Part shown: positions 41,564 to 50,292 of the stretch, one piece after another | Position numbering within the stretch: position 1 is the first letter of the stretch | Layout of the letters: the number at the start of each line of letters is the position of its first letter | Origin: Aliamphritea hakodatensis | GTDB taxonomy: Bacteria; Pseudomonadota; Gammaproteobacteria; Pseudomonadales; Balneatricaceae | DNA: 64,000 nucleotides | NCBI RefSeq assembly: GCF_024347195.1 | Contig: NZ_AP025281.1 | Span: 4,340,001 to 4,404,000, forward strand | Reading direction: 5' to 3' | Notes under the pieces: generated by a model | The model's database searches: none | What the model saw: only the letters and a program-made list of their open reading frames with translations | What the model was told of the DNA's origin: nothing | Made by a program: the position numbers and the translations under genes

Positions 41564-42934
41564 CTAAACGTCATTGCCACCACCCTGTGTAGCCAGTGGT
41601 CTTGCTTTCAGTTTATTCGCCAGCAACCGGCACTTTTCAGCCTGCACCTGCTTTTCCGGTAACTCCTCAAGGGCATCTGCCATCAGGAAATACGCCTCCG
41701 GTAAGCGATCAAATCCCGGATGATCACGGTGCAGCCGGTTAATCAGTCTGGCGCTCAGAGCAGGCTTACCCTGCTTCAGCAGTATCCCGGCAAGCTTAAA
41801 ACGCACCTCTGCCGAGGCGGGCAAATAATCAGGTGCGAATTGCAGAATACGCAGCATCAAACCGGCAACCTTAGGCAGACTGCCGCTTTTACTCAGACAC
41901 TCCAGATACGCTAACCAGAATTTATCCAGTTCAGCGGTCTTGTGTAATGCGCAAAGATAATCAAAGTAGCGGTCATATATCCCGATATCGCCCGGATACT
42001 TCTTAACCGCTGTTTTAAGCTCATGACTGAGCTCGCTGAACATACCCTCTTTAGCCAGCACCCCGATTCTGGCCATCGTATGTTGCTTTTCAGAACGGTT
42101 ATGCACATCTCCGTCGCTTTCCAGGCGGCTGACATAACCGAGCGCACGCTGCTTCTGAAAGAGCAGGTATCCCATCAGATGGAATATAACGATCCAGTAA
42201 TAGTAAGACACCACACTCTGCAGCGCCGCAGACAACAGATCTTCACCGTCAAATAACTGGTTTAACGTGCCGACTGATAACATCATGATCGTTATAAACA
42301 GTAATAATAAGAAATACGCCCCTCTGAGCTGCAACACCAGACGGGCCACTTCGACCGGGTTAAGGGCTGAACTGATTTCTTCAAAACGGGCATAGTTAAT
42401 AAACACAGCGGGCAAACAGCAAAGCCAGAAAGCACTGAAAGCAATGGCGGCAAACGGGCCCAGCACATTTGCCACCGCCAGAACCATAAACACAATGCCC
42501 AGTAAGATAATGATGATATGAATGATCAGTTTCACACCGCCCAGAAACGCTTCAGAGACATCGGGCGCAGACATATTCCCGGCGGCGGTTTGTTGCAGGC
42601 ATAAAAAGGCGTACTTTGTCGTCACCGCGGTCACGAGCAACAGTATGATAAAACCCTGCAAGCCTCCTGCTAAGGCGCCGATGACCGACACCACTGATGC
42701 AATAATCGTTAACAGCAGGGCCTGCATCGTCATTGGATAAGAAAAGCATTTATCCAGGCGGCGCCAGAACGGCACAACACTGTCACCCGGCCCCTTATTT
42801 TCAAGTTCTCTGCGGCAGACAAAACAACGCACCGAACCGGAACTTGCATCCACACAGTGATCGCACTGCCCGGCATTGCAGTGTGCGCACCGGTAGGTCG
42901 CTTCAGAAACAGGATGGTATTTACAATATTCCAT
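41564..42934 (-). CDS. B-box-like zinc finger, membrane and TPR protein
   Basis: An unrecognised 456-residue protein. Residues 1-42 form a B-box-like zinc-binding element (CKYHP, CAHCNAGQCDHC, CFVCRREL). Four to six hydrophobic segments fill about 65-265, with a DUF4013-like appearance. The C-terminal third (about 300-440) is soluble and helical, with TPR-like pairs such as AEVRFKLAGILLKQGKPALSARLINRLHRDHPGFDRLPEAYF. It is 37 bases downstream of the rhomboid gene on the same strand, which suggests a two-gene operon. No family function is known to me. Confidence 0.7.
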   Translation of the reverse strand: MEYCKYHPVSEATYRCAHCNAGQCDHCVDASSGSVRCFVCRRELENKGPGDSVVPFWRRLDKCFSYPMTMQALLLTIIASVVSVIGALAGGLQGFIILLLVTAVTTKYAFLCLQQTAAGNMSAPDVSEAFLGGVKLIIHIIIILLGIVFMVLAVANVLGPFAAIAFSAFWLCCLPAVFINYARFEEISSALNPVEVARLVLQLRGAYFLLLLFITIMMLSVGTLNQLFDGEDLLSAALQSVVSYYYWIVIFHLMGYLLFQKQRALGYVSRLESDGDVHNRSEKQHTMARIGVLAKEGMFSELSHELKTAVKKYPGDIGIYDRYFDYLCALHKTAELDKFWLAYLECLSKSGSLPKVAGLMLRILQFAPDYLPASAEVRFKLAGILLKQGKPALSARLINRLHRDHPGFDRLPEAYFLMADALEELPEKQVQAEKCRLLANKLKARPLATQGGGNDV

Positions 42935-42971
42935 TTGTGGTCACCTATGTAATGACGTACTGCACAGCCCG

Positions 42972-44405
42972 TTAAGCCTGCCGGGCCCTTTTGACAATCT
43001 CATCAGCAACCCGCTCGTACCGCTTACGTTTTGCTTCCTGCGCCTGCTCACCAAACTTCTGTGACAACTTACGCGCTAAATGACTCATCTCCTGGGTATG
43101 ATCATCTTTGTCACACAGGTACTTAACAATCCCTTCTGTCATCTGCAGACTTTCCAGCTGCATCGTACGCCACCCCAGCCCAACGACTGCGGTCGCAGTA
43201 AGACCGTCACGCACTGCAGGCGTCTCATTCCAGACCTGCTCAGTCTTTCTCAGCTGCCCGCCCGTTAAGTGTTCAAACGTTAACAACTGCTCAGCTGACT
43301 GCAGCTCTGAGGTCACATCTCCCCGTGCTTTATAAATACGGTATCTGAGCCAGCAAAAATCAAACTCAGGCCCGTTTTTCTGTTCATAAGCAGCAATGCT
43401 TCTGAGGGCAGCATCGTAAGCAAACTGGCCCAGCAGCTGATAGATCCGCTGCTGTTCCTTCTGTCTCTCGGGCAAGCCTTCATCCTGTTCCAGATACTGT
43501 TCATCCAGCGCCCTTGGCGCGATCAGCAAGGTAATCCAGATCAGCACTGCGCCAGCAAGAAAACCACCGGTATGCGCCATAAAGGCGACATCAGAGTCAG
43601 GCTGGGTGTAAAAGTTATAGAATTCATTTGCCAGATACAGTGGCAGCACAGCCAGCGCCGGCGCCCGGATAAAGCCAACAAAAATATAAAACCAGTAAAA
43701 GAACTCAATTTTTCTCAGACGAAATACGCCCAGATACATCGCCATAACGCCTGAAATTGCCCCTGAGGCCCCCACCAGAGCGGTGGAACTTGTAGCGTTC
43801 ACTGCGCTATACAGCACACCGCCGGCGACACCGGCGATTAAATAGAAAAGCAGAAACCGTAAATGACCAACGGCGGCCTCAACCGAGAAACCGAAAATCA
43901 CCAGGAAAAACATATTCCCCAGCAGATGCAACAGCCCCCCGTGCAGAAACTGATAGGTGATCAGTGACGTCAGGTCCGGCGACTTCGGCCTCAGCCCGTA
44001 TGCGTAAATGCTGATCGTGCTGACCAGCCGGTTAAGCTCTTCCCGTACCGGCCAGTACTCACCGTAACCGGGCTCATCAAATTGCGCCTGATGATCTCGT
44101 AAATAAGAAAAGTACGTCTGATCCGTTAACAGGTACAAACTGAGCTGCAGTTGCTCTTCCTGTTCGTACAGCTGCCGGTATGTTGCGATCTCAGGGCTGT
44201 CAGTTTCTTCAAGATAACTCAGATACACCGGCCATTCAGCGGCAAAATATCCGGTGGATTCATACCGGGAGAGCACGTCATTTAATTTCTCTTCATCAGC
44301 GTCCTGATAAAAGAAGAAAACCAGTACATTGGTTACAACAAGGCAGAAAAGGATCAGCGGCGGCTTACGCCAGTCAAAACGCTTTTCGGTAGGTATGATC
44401 ACCAT
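42972..44405 (-). CDS. Rhomboid-family intramembrane serine protease with extensions
   Basis: A 477-residue rhomboid. The catalytic dyad is Ser214 in VGASGAISGV and His278 in AHTGGFLAG; the L1 and helix-2 motif reads FLHGGLLHLLGNMFF with Asn164. It is much longer than GlpG: an extra N-terminal region of about 120 residues includes one membrane helix and a soluble helical part. A helical tail of about 170 residues follows the core. The tail may bind partners, as may the neighbouring zinc-finger/TPR protein. Predicted to cut transmembrane proteins inside the lipid bilayer. Confidence 0.9.
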   Translation of the reverse strand: MVIIPTEKRFDWRKPPLILFCLVVTNVLVFFFYQDADEEKLNDVLSRYESTGYFAAEWPVYLSYLEETDSPEIATYRQLYEQEEQLQLSLYLLTDQTYFSYLRDHQAQFDEPGYGEYWPVREELNRLVSTISIYAYGLRPKSPDLTSLITYQFLHGGLLHLLGNMFFLVIFGFSVEAAVGHLRFLLFYLIAGVAGGVLYSAVNATSSTALVGASGAISGVMAMYLGVFRLRKIEFFYWFYIFVGFIRAPALAVLPLYLANEFYNFYTQPDSDVAFMAHTGGFLAGAVLIWITLLIAPRALDEQYLEQDEGLPERQKEQQRIYQLLGQFAYDAALRSIAAYEQKNGPEFDFCWLRYRIYKARGDVTSELQSAEQLLTFEHLTGGQLRKTEQVWNETPAVRDGLTATAVVGLGWRTMQLESLQMTEGIVKYLCDKDDHTQEMSHLARKLSQKFGEQAQEAKRKRYERVADEIVKRARQA

Positions 44406-44642
44406 AATGTATGAATCCGTTCATTTTGTGTGACGTTAAAAACGTATAAATTAAAACAGATCAGCCAGTTAAAGCCAGATAAATACTGATAATAAAACAC
44501 ACACCGGGAGCGTAATAACACTGCGTTATGCCCCTGCTACCGAAAAATTCAGCAGCCAGCTGATTTATATCCCGATTTTTGCAACACTACCATTTAAATA
44601 TATCAATATACGCAAGATTAACTTTACACTACACTTGCCCCA

Positions 44643-44671
44643 TTACAGTTCACGGAGCATCTCTATATAAT
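44643..44671 (+). promoter_or_regulatory. Sigma-70-type promoter for ilvC
   Basis: TTACAG, a 17-base spacer and a perfect TATAAT -10 box, about 94 bases upstream of the ilvC start. Confidence 0.55.
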
Positions 44672-44694
44672 GCCCCGCGACCCGAAATAATCTC

Positions 44695-44712
44695 TGCGGC
44701 GGTGTCGCCGCA
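44695..44712 (+). promoter_or_regulatory. Stem-loop in the ilvC leader
   Basis: TGCGGCG-GTGT-CGCCGCA is a perfect 7-bp stem located between the -10 box and the ilvC start. No T run follows, so it is not a terminator. It could stabilise the mRNA or bind a protein. No leucine- or valine-rich leader peptide is evident. Confidence 0.55.
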
Positions 44713-44764
44713 AAGCAGAATAATGAACGCCTTCTCACAGGCTAACTAAAGAGATATACAGACC

Positions 44765-46240
44765 ATGTCTAATAACTATTTCAACACCCTGCCACTGCGC
44801 GAGCAGCTGGCTCAGCTGGCTAAGTGCCGTTTCATGCACCTGAACGAATTCGATGACGGTGTTACCGCTCTTAAAGGTAAAAAGATTGTTGTAATCGGTT
44901 GTGGTGCACAGGGTCTGGCTCAGGGCATGAACCTGCGTGACAGCGGTTGCGATGTTTCTTACACCCTGCGTGCTGCGGCGATCGAAGAGAAGCGTCAGTC
45001 CTGGAAGAGCGCCACTGAAAACGGTTTCACCGTAGGCACTTACGAAGAACTGATCCCGACTGCTGACGTGGTTCTGAACCTGACACCTGATAAGCAGCAC
45101 ACCGCGGTTGTTGAAGCCGTAATGCCGCTGATGAAGGAAGGTGCCTGCCTGTCTTACTCTCACGGTTTCAACATCGTTGAAGAAGGTATGCAGATCCGTC
45201 CTGACCTGACCGTTATCATGGTTGCACCTAAGTGCCCGGGTTCTGAAGTACGTAACGAATACGTACGTGGTTTCGGTGTTCCTACCCTGATCGCTGTTCA
45301 CGAAGATAACGATCCTAAAGGCGAAGGTCTGGCACTGGCCAAGGCATACGCGGTAGGTACCGGCGGTCACAAGGCTGGCGTACTGATGTCTTCTTTCATC
45401 GCTGAAGTTAAGTCCGACCTGATGGGCGAGCAGACTATCCTGTGCGGTATGCTGCAGACCGGTTCTATCCTGTGCTTCAACAAGATGGTTGAGAAAGGCA
45501 TCGATGCAGGCTACGCATCTAAGCTGATCCAGTACGGCTGGGAAACCATCACTGAAGCTCTGAAATACGGCGGCGTGACTAACATGCTGGACCGTCTGTC
45601 TAACCCGGCTAAAATCAAAGCGTTCGATCTGTCTGAAGAACTGAAAGTTATCATGCGTCCGCTGTACAACAAGCACCAGGACGACATCATGACCGGCGCT
45701 TTCTCCAGCGGCATGATGGAAGACTGGGCGAACGACGATGCCAAGCTGCTGGGCTGGCGTGCAGAAACTGCTGAGACTGCTTTCGAGAAGACTCCGGCAG
45801 GCGACGTTGAAATTTCTGAACAGGAATTCTTCGACAACGGTATCCTGATGGTTGCTATGGTTAAAGCAGGTGTTGAGCTGGCTTTCGAAACCATGACAGC
45901 TGCTGGCATCATTGCTGACTCTGCTTACTACGAGTCACTGCACGAAACGCCACTGATTGCGAATACCATCGCACGTAAGAAGCTGTACGAAATGAACGCC
46001 ACTATCTCTGATACTGCAGAGTACGGCTGCTACCTGTACAACCACGCGTGTCTGCCACTGCTGGAAGACTTCATGAAGGGTATCGACACTGATGTTATCG
46101 GTAAGGGCCTGGATGTTGCGGACAACGGCGTAGACAACGCCCGTCTGATCGAAGTGAACGCTGCTCTGCGCGCTCACCCGGTTGAAGCGATCGGTTCTGA
46201 ACTGCGTGGTTACATGTCTGACATGAAGAAAATCGTATAA
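44765..46240 (+). CDS. ilvC: Ketol-acid reductoisomerase, class II
   Basis: Catalyses isomerisation plus NADPH reduction of acetolactate and acetohydroxybutyrate in valine, isoleucine and leucine synthesis. The 491 residues are the long class II form with a duplicated knotted C-terminal domain; class I enzymes have about 330-340. The Rossmann motif GCGAQGLAQGMNLRDSGCDVSYTLR is near residue 45. Codon use is visibly biased toward CTG, GTT, GCT and CGT compared with neighbours, which marks a highly expressed gene. A promoter and leader hairpin are upstream and a terminator follows. Confidence 0.98.
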   Translation: MSNNYFNTLPLREQLAQLAKCRFMHLNEFDDGVTALKGKKIVVIGCGAQGLAQGMNLRDSGCDVSYTLRAAAIEEKRQSWKSATENGFTVGTYEELIPTADVVLNLTPDKQHTAVVEAVMPLMKEGACLSYSHGFNIVEEGMQIRPDLTVIMVAPKCPGSEVRNEYVRGFGVPTLIAVHEDNDPKGEGLALAKAYAVGTGGHKAGVLMSSFIAEVKSDLMGEQTILCGMLQTGSILCFNKMVEKGIDAGYASKLIQYGWETITEALKYGGVTNMLDRLSNPAKIKAFDLSEELKVIMRPLYNKHQDDIMTGAFSSGMMEDWANDDAKLLGWRAETAETAFEKTPAGDVEISEQEFFDNGILMVAMVKAGVELAFETMTAAGIIADSAYYESLHETPLIANTIARKKLYEMNATISDTAEYGCYLYNHACLPLLEDFMKGIDTDVIGKGLDVADNGVDNARLIEVNAALRAHPVEAIGSELRGYMSDMKKIV

Positions 46241-46295
46241 GATTTTCGCCACAGCCATGATTGTCTGAGCCTCTGGCCGGACAATCAGGCATATG

Positions 46296-46336
46296 AAGGC
46301 CGGCGCGCTTCTTCACGAAGTTCCCGGCCTTTTTTT
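46296..46336 (+). terminator. Terminator after ilvC
   Basis: AAGGCCGG pairs with CCGGCCTT around a 20-base apical part containing CTTC/GAAG, followed by seven Ts; 55 bases after the ilvC stop. Confidence 0.85.
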
Positions 46337-46348
46337 ATTGATTAAGCC

Positions 46349-46387
46349 TTTTGCAAAGCGCCCCTCCCCCCGGCACTTTGCAAAGCG
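46349..46387 (+). repeat. Direct repeat TTTGCAAAGCG before the ABC ATPase gene
   Basis: TTTGCAAAGCG occurs twice at 27-base spacing, each containing the palindrome CTTTGCAAAG or a near copy. They end about 40 bases before the ATG of the ModF-like gene and may be operator half-sites. No match to a known box comes to mind. Confidence 0.4.
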
Positions 46388-46427
46388 TTTTACTGTATTC
46401 AACCCGCGACTGGCCAAAGACTCTACT

Positions 46428-47849
46428 ATGACTATCCGTTTTAACACCCTCAGCGTCGACTTTGACGAACGTTTTCAGCTGGAGCAGATCAACTGGCAGA
46501 TCGCCCCCCGGCAACACTGGGTCATTACCGGCACGAACGGCGCGGGCAAATCAGCACTGGCAGCAGTGCTGGCCGGTGCCGGCGAGATTCTCAGCGGCAG
46601 CGTTGACGGTATTCCTGCGAAGGTCGGTCTGGTGTCGTTTGAAGCGCAGGCGGAACTGATTGCCGCCGAACTGAAAAAAGACGATGCCGATATTATGGAT
46701 GTTATTTCCGAGGGGACATCCGTACGGGATATCATCGCTCAGGTGTCTGATAATCAGCCACTGATTGATGATCTGATCACCCGCTTTAAACTGGATTACC
46801 TGCTGGATCGGGCATTCCGCAAGTTATCCACCGGTGAGTCCCGCAAAGTCATGCTGATCCGCGCCCTTGCCAGCGAGCCGGATCTGCTGGTGCTGGATGA
46901 ACCCTTCGATGGTCTGGATGTGGATACCCTGGCCATGCTGCAGGACTATCTCAGCTCACTGATCGAAACCGTCCCGATGGTCATGGTGCTGAACCGCTTT
47001 GATGAATTTCCGGACTTCATCACCCACATTGCCTACATGGATCACGGCCGCCTGCAGCTGACCATCGATAAACAGGATGAGCAGGCCTACGACGAACTGT
47101 ACAAACTGCTGCACCTGAAAACCACCGACCTGCAGGTGCCGGGCGCTGATCCGGAAACCGCCATTCCGGCACTGAACCCTGAAGACCCGCTGGTTCGGTT
47201 AAACGGCATCAATATCAAATATGCCGATAAAACCATTATTGAAGATCTGCACTGGACCATTAACCCCGGCCAGCACTGGCAGCTCAGCGGCCCGAACGGC
47301 AGCGGTAAAACCGGCCTGCTGTCACTGATTACCGGCGACCATCCTCAGTGCTATGTGAATGACATTTTTGTGTTTGGTTTTCAGCGCGGCAGCGGCGAAA
47401 GTATCTGGCAGATCAAACAGTTCATTGGTTACGTTTCCACTGCCCTGCAATGGGAATACCGGGTCAGCATCAGCCTGCGCAATGTCATCATTTCCGGTTT
47501 CTACGACAGTATTGGCCTGTACAGTAAATACACCGACCGGCAGCGGGACATTGCCGATCAGTGGCTGGCGGTACTGGGGATGTCCGACCGGGCGGATCAG
47601 CCGTTTAACAAACTCTCGTACGGTGATCAGCGACTGTTACTCATCGCCCGGGCAATGGTGAAACATCCGCCGTTGCTGATTCTCGACGAGCCCTGCCTGG
47701 GGCTGGACGACATGAACCGGCAGTTGGTACTCAGCCTGATCGAAAAAATCTGTGCCGACAGTGAAACCACTGTGCTGTATGTGAACCATCACCCGGAAGA
47801 CAGGATCCGGGGCATTGATCAGTATCTGGCACTGGAAAAAAACCAGTAA
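46428..47849 (+). CDS. Twin-ATPase ABC protein, ModF/PhrA-like
   Basis: I place the start at ATG 46428 (MTIRFNTLSVDF); the open frame begins 45 codons earlier but overlaps the ilvC terminator. The 473 residues contain two ABC ATPase domains without membrane segments. Walker A motifs are GTNGAGKSAL and GPNGSGKTGL, signatures LSTGESRKV and LSYGDQRLLL, Walker B LLVLDEPFDGLD and LLILDEPCLGLD. ModF of E. coli has 490 residues and this design. The function of ModF is poorly defined (linked to molybdate and, under the older name PhrA, to photorepair). No mod genes lie nearby. Confidence 0.88.
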   Translation: MTIRFNTLSVDFDERFQLEQINWQIAPRQHWVITGTNGAGKSALAAVLAGAGEILSGSVDGIPAKVGLVSFEAQAELIAAELKKDDADIMDVISEGTSVRDIIAQVSDNQPLIDDLITRFKLDYLLDRAFRKLSTGESRKVMLIRALASEPDLLVLDEPFDGLDVDTLAMLQDYLSSLIETVPMVMVLNRFDEFPDFITHIAYMDHGRLQLTIDKQDEQAYDELYKLLHLKTTDLQVPGADPETAIPALNPEDPLVRLNGINIKYADKTIIEDLHWTINPGQHWQLSGPNGSGKTGLLSLITGDHPQCYVNDIFVFGFQRGSGESIWQIKQFIGYVSTALQWEYRVSISLRNVIISGFYDSIGLYSKYTDRQRDIADQWLAVLGMSDRADQPFNKLSYGDQRLLLIARAMVKHPPLLILDEPCLGLDDMNRQLVLSLIEKICADSETTVLYVNHHPEDRIRGIDQYLALEKNQ

Positions 47850-47864
47850 CCGCCAGACCAGTCG

Positions 47865-47883
47865 CCTGCCCGGACCGGGCAGG
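47865..47883 (+). terminator. Hairpin after the ModF-like gene, no T tract
   Basis: CCTGCCCGG-A-CCGGGCAGG is a perfect 9-bp inverted repeat 15 bases past the stop. It lacks a T run, so termination here is uncertain. Confidence 0.4.
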
Positions 47884-47947
47884 TGACTCCTACCTTCCCC
47901 TGCGTAACCCTCTGTTTTCAGACACAAAACCAATCTCTGACAGCATT

Positions 47948-47970
47948 AAATAAGAATAGTTTGCAATAAG
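47948..47970 (+). promoter_or_regulatory. Possible Fur-like site before the iron-uptake genes
   Basis: AAATAAGAATAGTTTGCAA partly matches the gammaproteobacterial Fur pattern (AAATGAGAATNATTNTCATT). It lies about 170 bases upstream of the PepSY gene. The match is imperfect, so this is tentative. Confidence 0.3.
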
Positions 47971-48137
47971 ATTTGCATTCTTTTACCATGCCTGCCGCTG
48001 TATTTTTTACCACGCGTAAAACGTGTCAGAAAACAGCCTTCATAACGAACCAGCCAGCAGGCCACCGTGTTTTCACGGCAAGCCCGCAAGCCATTCGAAC
48101 AATAACTAAAGGGCGCTGCCCTGTTTACTTCTGACGA

Positions 48138-49862
48138 TTGGATGGCTCTGGTATGGAAGGCCTGCAAGACTATTTCCGCGCCCGTATAGATGCGCTGAAA
48201 GCCCCCCGAAAACCGCTGTCGGTACAGTACACCGCATTTTTAATCCACAGCTTTGTGGGCCTCAAACTGAGCCTGTTATTTACCCTTGTATTACTCAGCG
48301 GCGCGCTGGCGGTGCTGGCGCTGGAAATCGACTGGCTGCTGTATTCTGAATTCCGGGCCCCGACCGGCGAGGTTCGCCTGGGTGCAGGGGAATTACTGGA
48401 TCGCCTGCAGGCCGCGTATCCGGAATTTGGTCTGAGCTTTTTTGAAACCATGAACCAGCATCCGGGCTTTGCATCTTTTGCCATGTTTAATGATGCCGCC
48501 GGCGGTTTCCGCTATGCCTGGATCGACCCCTATACCGGCGAAGTGAATGGCGATACCCCGGTACTGACCCCCGGTCGCTTTATCGGTTTTTTACACTCCA
48601 CGTTATACCTGCCGGTCATTGGTCGCAGTGTCGTCAATGTCTTCGGGGTACTGACACTGTTGTCACTGATTGCCGGCCTGTATGCCTACCCTAAATTCTG
48701 GCGCTTCTTTTTCCGTATGCCCCGTACCGGCAATGCCCGGGTTTTCTGGTCGGACCTGCATAAACTGATCGGTCTGTGGAGTTTATGGTTTGTACTGATC
48801 ATCGGTGTAACCGGCACCTGGTGGTTTTACGAGAATCCGCTGGTCAGCCATCTGGGGGCGCCCAATCCAGTGGAACCGGCTAATATCAAGCCACTGCTCA
48901 GCTATGATGATATGGACAATATCTCCGGCACCATGCTCAGCGCATCCAGCATGATCACAGCGGTCAGAACAGCCTACCCGGAGGCACTGATCCTGGGGAT
49001 AAATCCGCCGGAACATAACGCGGATCCTTACACAGTCACCTTCGCCGGCGATGCCTGGCTGGTACCGGATGGCCGGCAGAACAAGTTGTATCTGAATCCC
49101 TTTACCGCAGAGATCATTGCCAATCATACGGTGGATAAATACACGGCGGCACAACGGGCTGATATGGCGATGGCGCCGCTGCATTTGGGGAACTGGGCGT
49201 CTGGCAACCCGGCTGATCTGGCAGTCAAACTGATCTGGTTTATATTTGGCATGGGGATGACGGTGCTCTGCATCAGCGGGCTGATTATCAACCTGAAGCG
49301 CACCGCCCGCGCTGCCCGGATCGTCTGGTCCCGCAATGCCATTATTCGCCGATTACACAAATCCTGGCGGGTTATCCGTCCGTGGGGCCGGCCTTTCGGC
49401 CTGTTTAAATATATGAATGTGCTGTTGATTCTGGGTATCGGTGCCGGTTGCGGCATCGCTCTGACCCTCAGCAGTCAGGGAACAAAAGGCGCGGGCTTCC
49501 TGTATCAGCCCCAACCTGTGGGTAACTGGGAAGTATCGATGAATGCCGTGGCCGGGCTGCTGGAAAAAGATCTCAACCCGATCCGTCCTGACGCTGCGGT
49601 GAACGTCAACGTCGCCATGCCGGATGCCGCCGCAGAAGCCTTCAGATTTGCCTACCTGCGCGTAGGAGAACCCCGCACACTCCGTGCCCCGGGCATCCTG
49701 ATTCACGGGCCAAAGGGGTCACGCCATGCGGATATCCACCTGCCCCGTACCCTCAAAGGTAATGAAAAAATCTGGTTCACCGCAATCGGCTGGAACGGTC
49801 AGGTCTATCAGACACAATGGTCACTGAACGCCAACGGCAAGGAGACAATCGATGGACGCTAA
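48138..49862 (+). CDS. PepSY-associated transmembrane protein, iron-uptake-linked
   Basis: A 574-residue inner-membrane protein with four to five hydrophobic helices (about 35-60, 165-190, 215-235, 370-390, 435-455) and two large periplasmic PepSY-like parts. Family members (PiuB/FoxB-like) sit beside TonB siderophore receptors and are thought to reduce ferric siderophores with a haem-coordinating helix set. Histidines are present in IHSFVGLKLSLL, FLHSTLYLP, LHKLIGLWSLWF and LHLGNWASGN. ATG 48153 is an alternative start. Its last 11 bases overlap the next gene, suggesting coupling. A Fur-like site upstream is weak. Confidence 0.88.
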   Translation: MDGSGMEGLQDYFRARIDALKAPRKPLSVQYTAFLIHSFVGLKLSLLFTLVLLSGALAVLALEIDWLLYSEFRAPTGEVRLGAGELLDRLQAAYPEFGLSFFETMNQHPGFASFAMFNDAAGGFRYAWIDPYTGEVNGDTPVLTPGRFIGFLHSTLYLPVIGRSVVNVFGVLTLLSLIAGLYAYPKFWRFFFRMPRTGNARVFWSDLHKLIGLWSLWFVLIIGVTGTWWFYENPLVSHLGAPNPVEPANIKPLLSYDDMDNISGTMLSASSMITAVRTAYPEALILGINPPEHNADPYTVTFAGDAWLVPDGRQNKLYLNPFTAEIIANHTVDKYTAAQRADMAMAPLHLGNWASGNPADLAVKLIWFIFGMGMTVLCISGLIINLKRTARAARIVWSRNAIIRRLHKSWRVIRPWGRPFGLFKYMNVLLILGIGAGCGIALTLSSQGTKGAGFLYQPQPVGNWEVSMNAVAGLLEKDLNPIRPDAAVNVNVAMPDAAAEAFRFAYLRVGEPRTLRAPGILIHGPKGSRHADIHLPRTLKGNEKIWFTAIGWNGQVYQTQWSLNANGKETIDGR

Positions 49863-50181
49863 AACCGTTAACCGGCTGTTATTCACCGCCGCTGCACTGC
49901 TGGGCGCAACCCTGCCGGCTCACAGTTATGCGGACGGTGCAGATGTCAGCTGTGAAGCAGAGGACAGTCGCCGCAACTGCACGCTGGAGCTGGACGAAAT
50001 CAGCCCGGCTGATTTGTCCGTTGAAGTGATGAGCCTGGATCTTTACCGGCTCAGTAAAACCCGCAGCAATGCAAAGGGCGAATTTACCTTTATTGCCCCT
50101 AAGCAGAAATATTTCCTGCTCATCGATGCCGGCCCCGGCCATGTATTCGATGTTGGCCCGGAACACTTTGCAGCGAACTGA
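49852..50181 (+). CDS. Small predicted periplasmic protein in the iron block
   Basis: A 109-residue protein overlapping the PepSY gene by 11 bases. It has a signal peptide (about residues 1-27, LLFTAAALLGATLPAHSYA) and a mature part with two cysteines (CEAEDSRRNC). A beta-rich tail reads FTFIAPKQKYFLLIDAGPGHVFDVGPEHF. I do not recognise the family. Position between a PepSY-TM reductase-like protein and a TonB receptor suggests a periplasmic role in siderophore handling, which is inference from location only. Confidence 0.65.
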   Translation: MDAKTVNRLLFTAAALLGATLPAHSYADGADVSCEAEDSRRNCTLELDEISPADLSVEVMSLDLYRLSKTRSNAKGEFTFIAPKQKYFLLIDAGPGHVFDVGPEHFAAN

Positions 50182-50292
50182 ATTTTAATAACCAGAATCG
50201 ATCTCAGGCCCTCCCCAGCTACCGCCAGGCACCGCCTTTACTCTTTCTTCCAGGTATTCCAACCCGTTTTTAAGAATAAGGAACACAGTTCT

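Larger units (their letters stand above)
44406..44764. other. ilvC promoter and leader region
   Basis: This stretch holds the ilvC promoter, a leader hairpin and AT-rich flanks for both divergent genes. No gene is seen. Confidence 0.6.
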
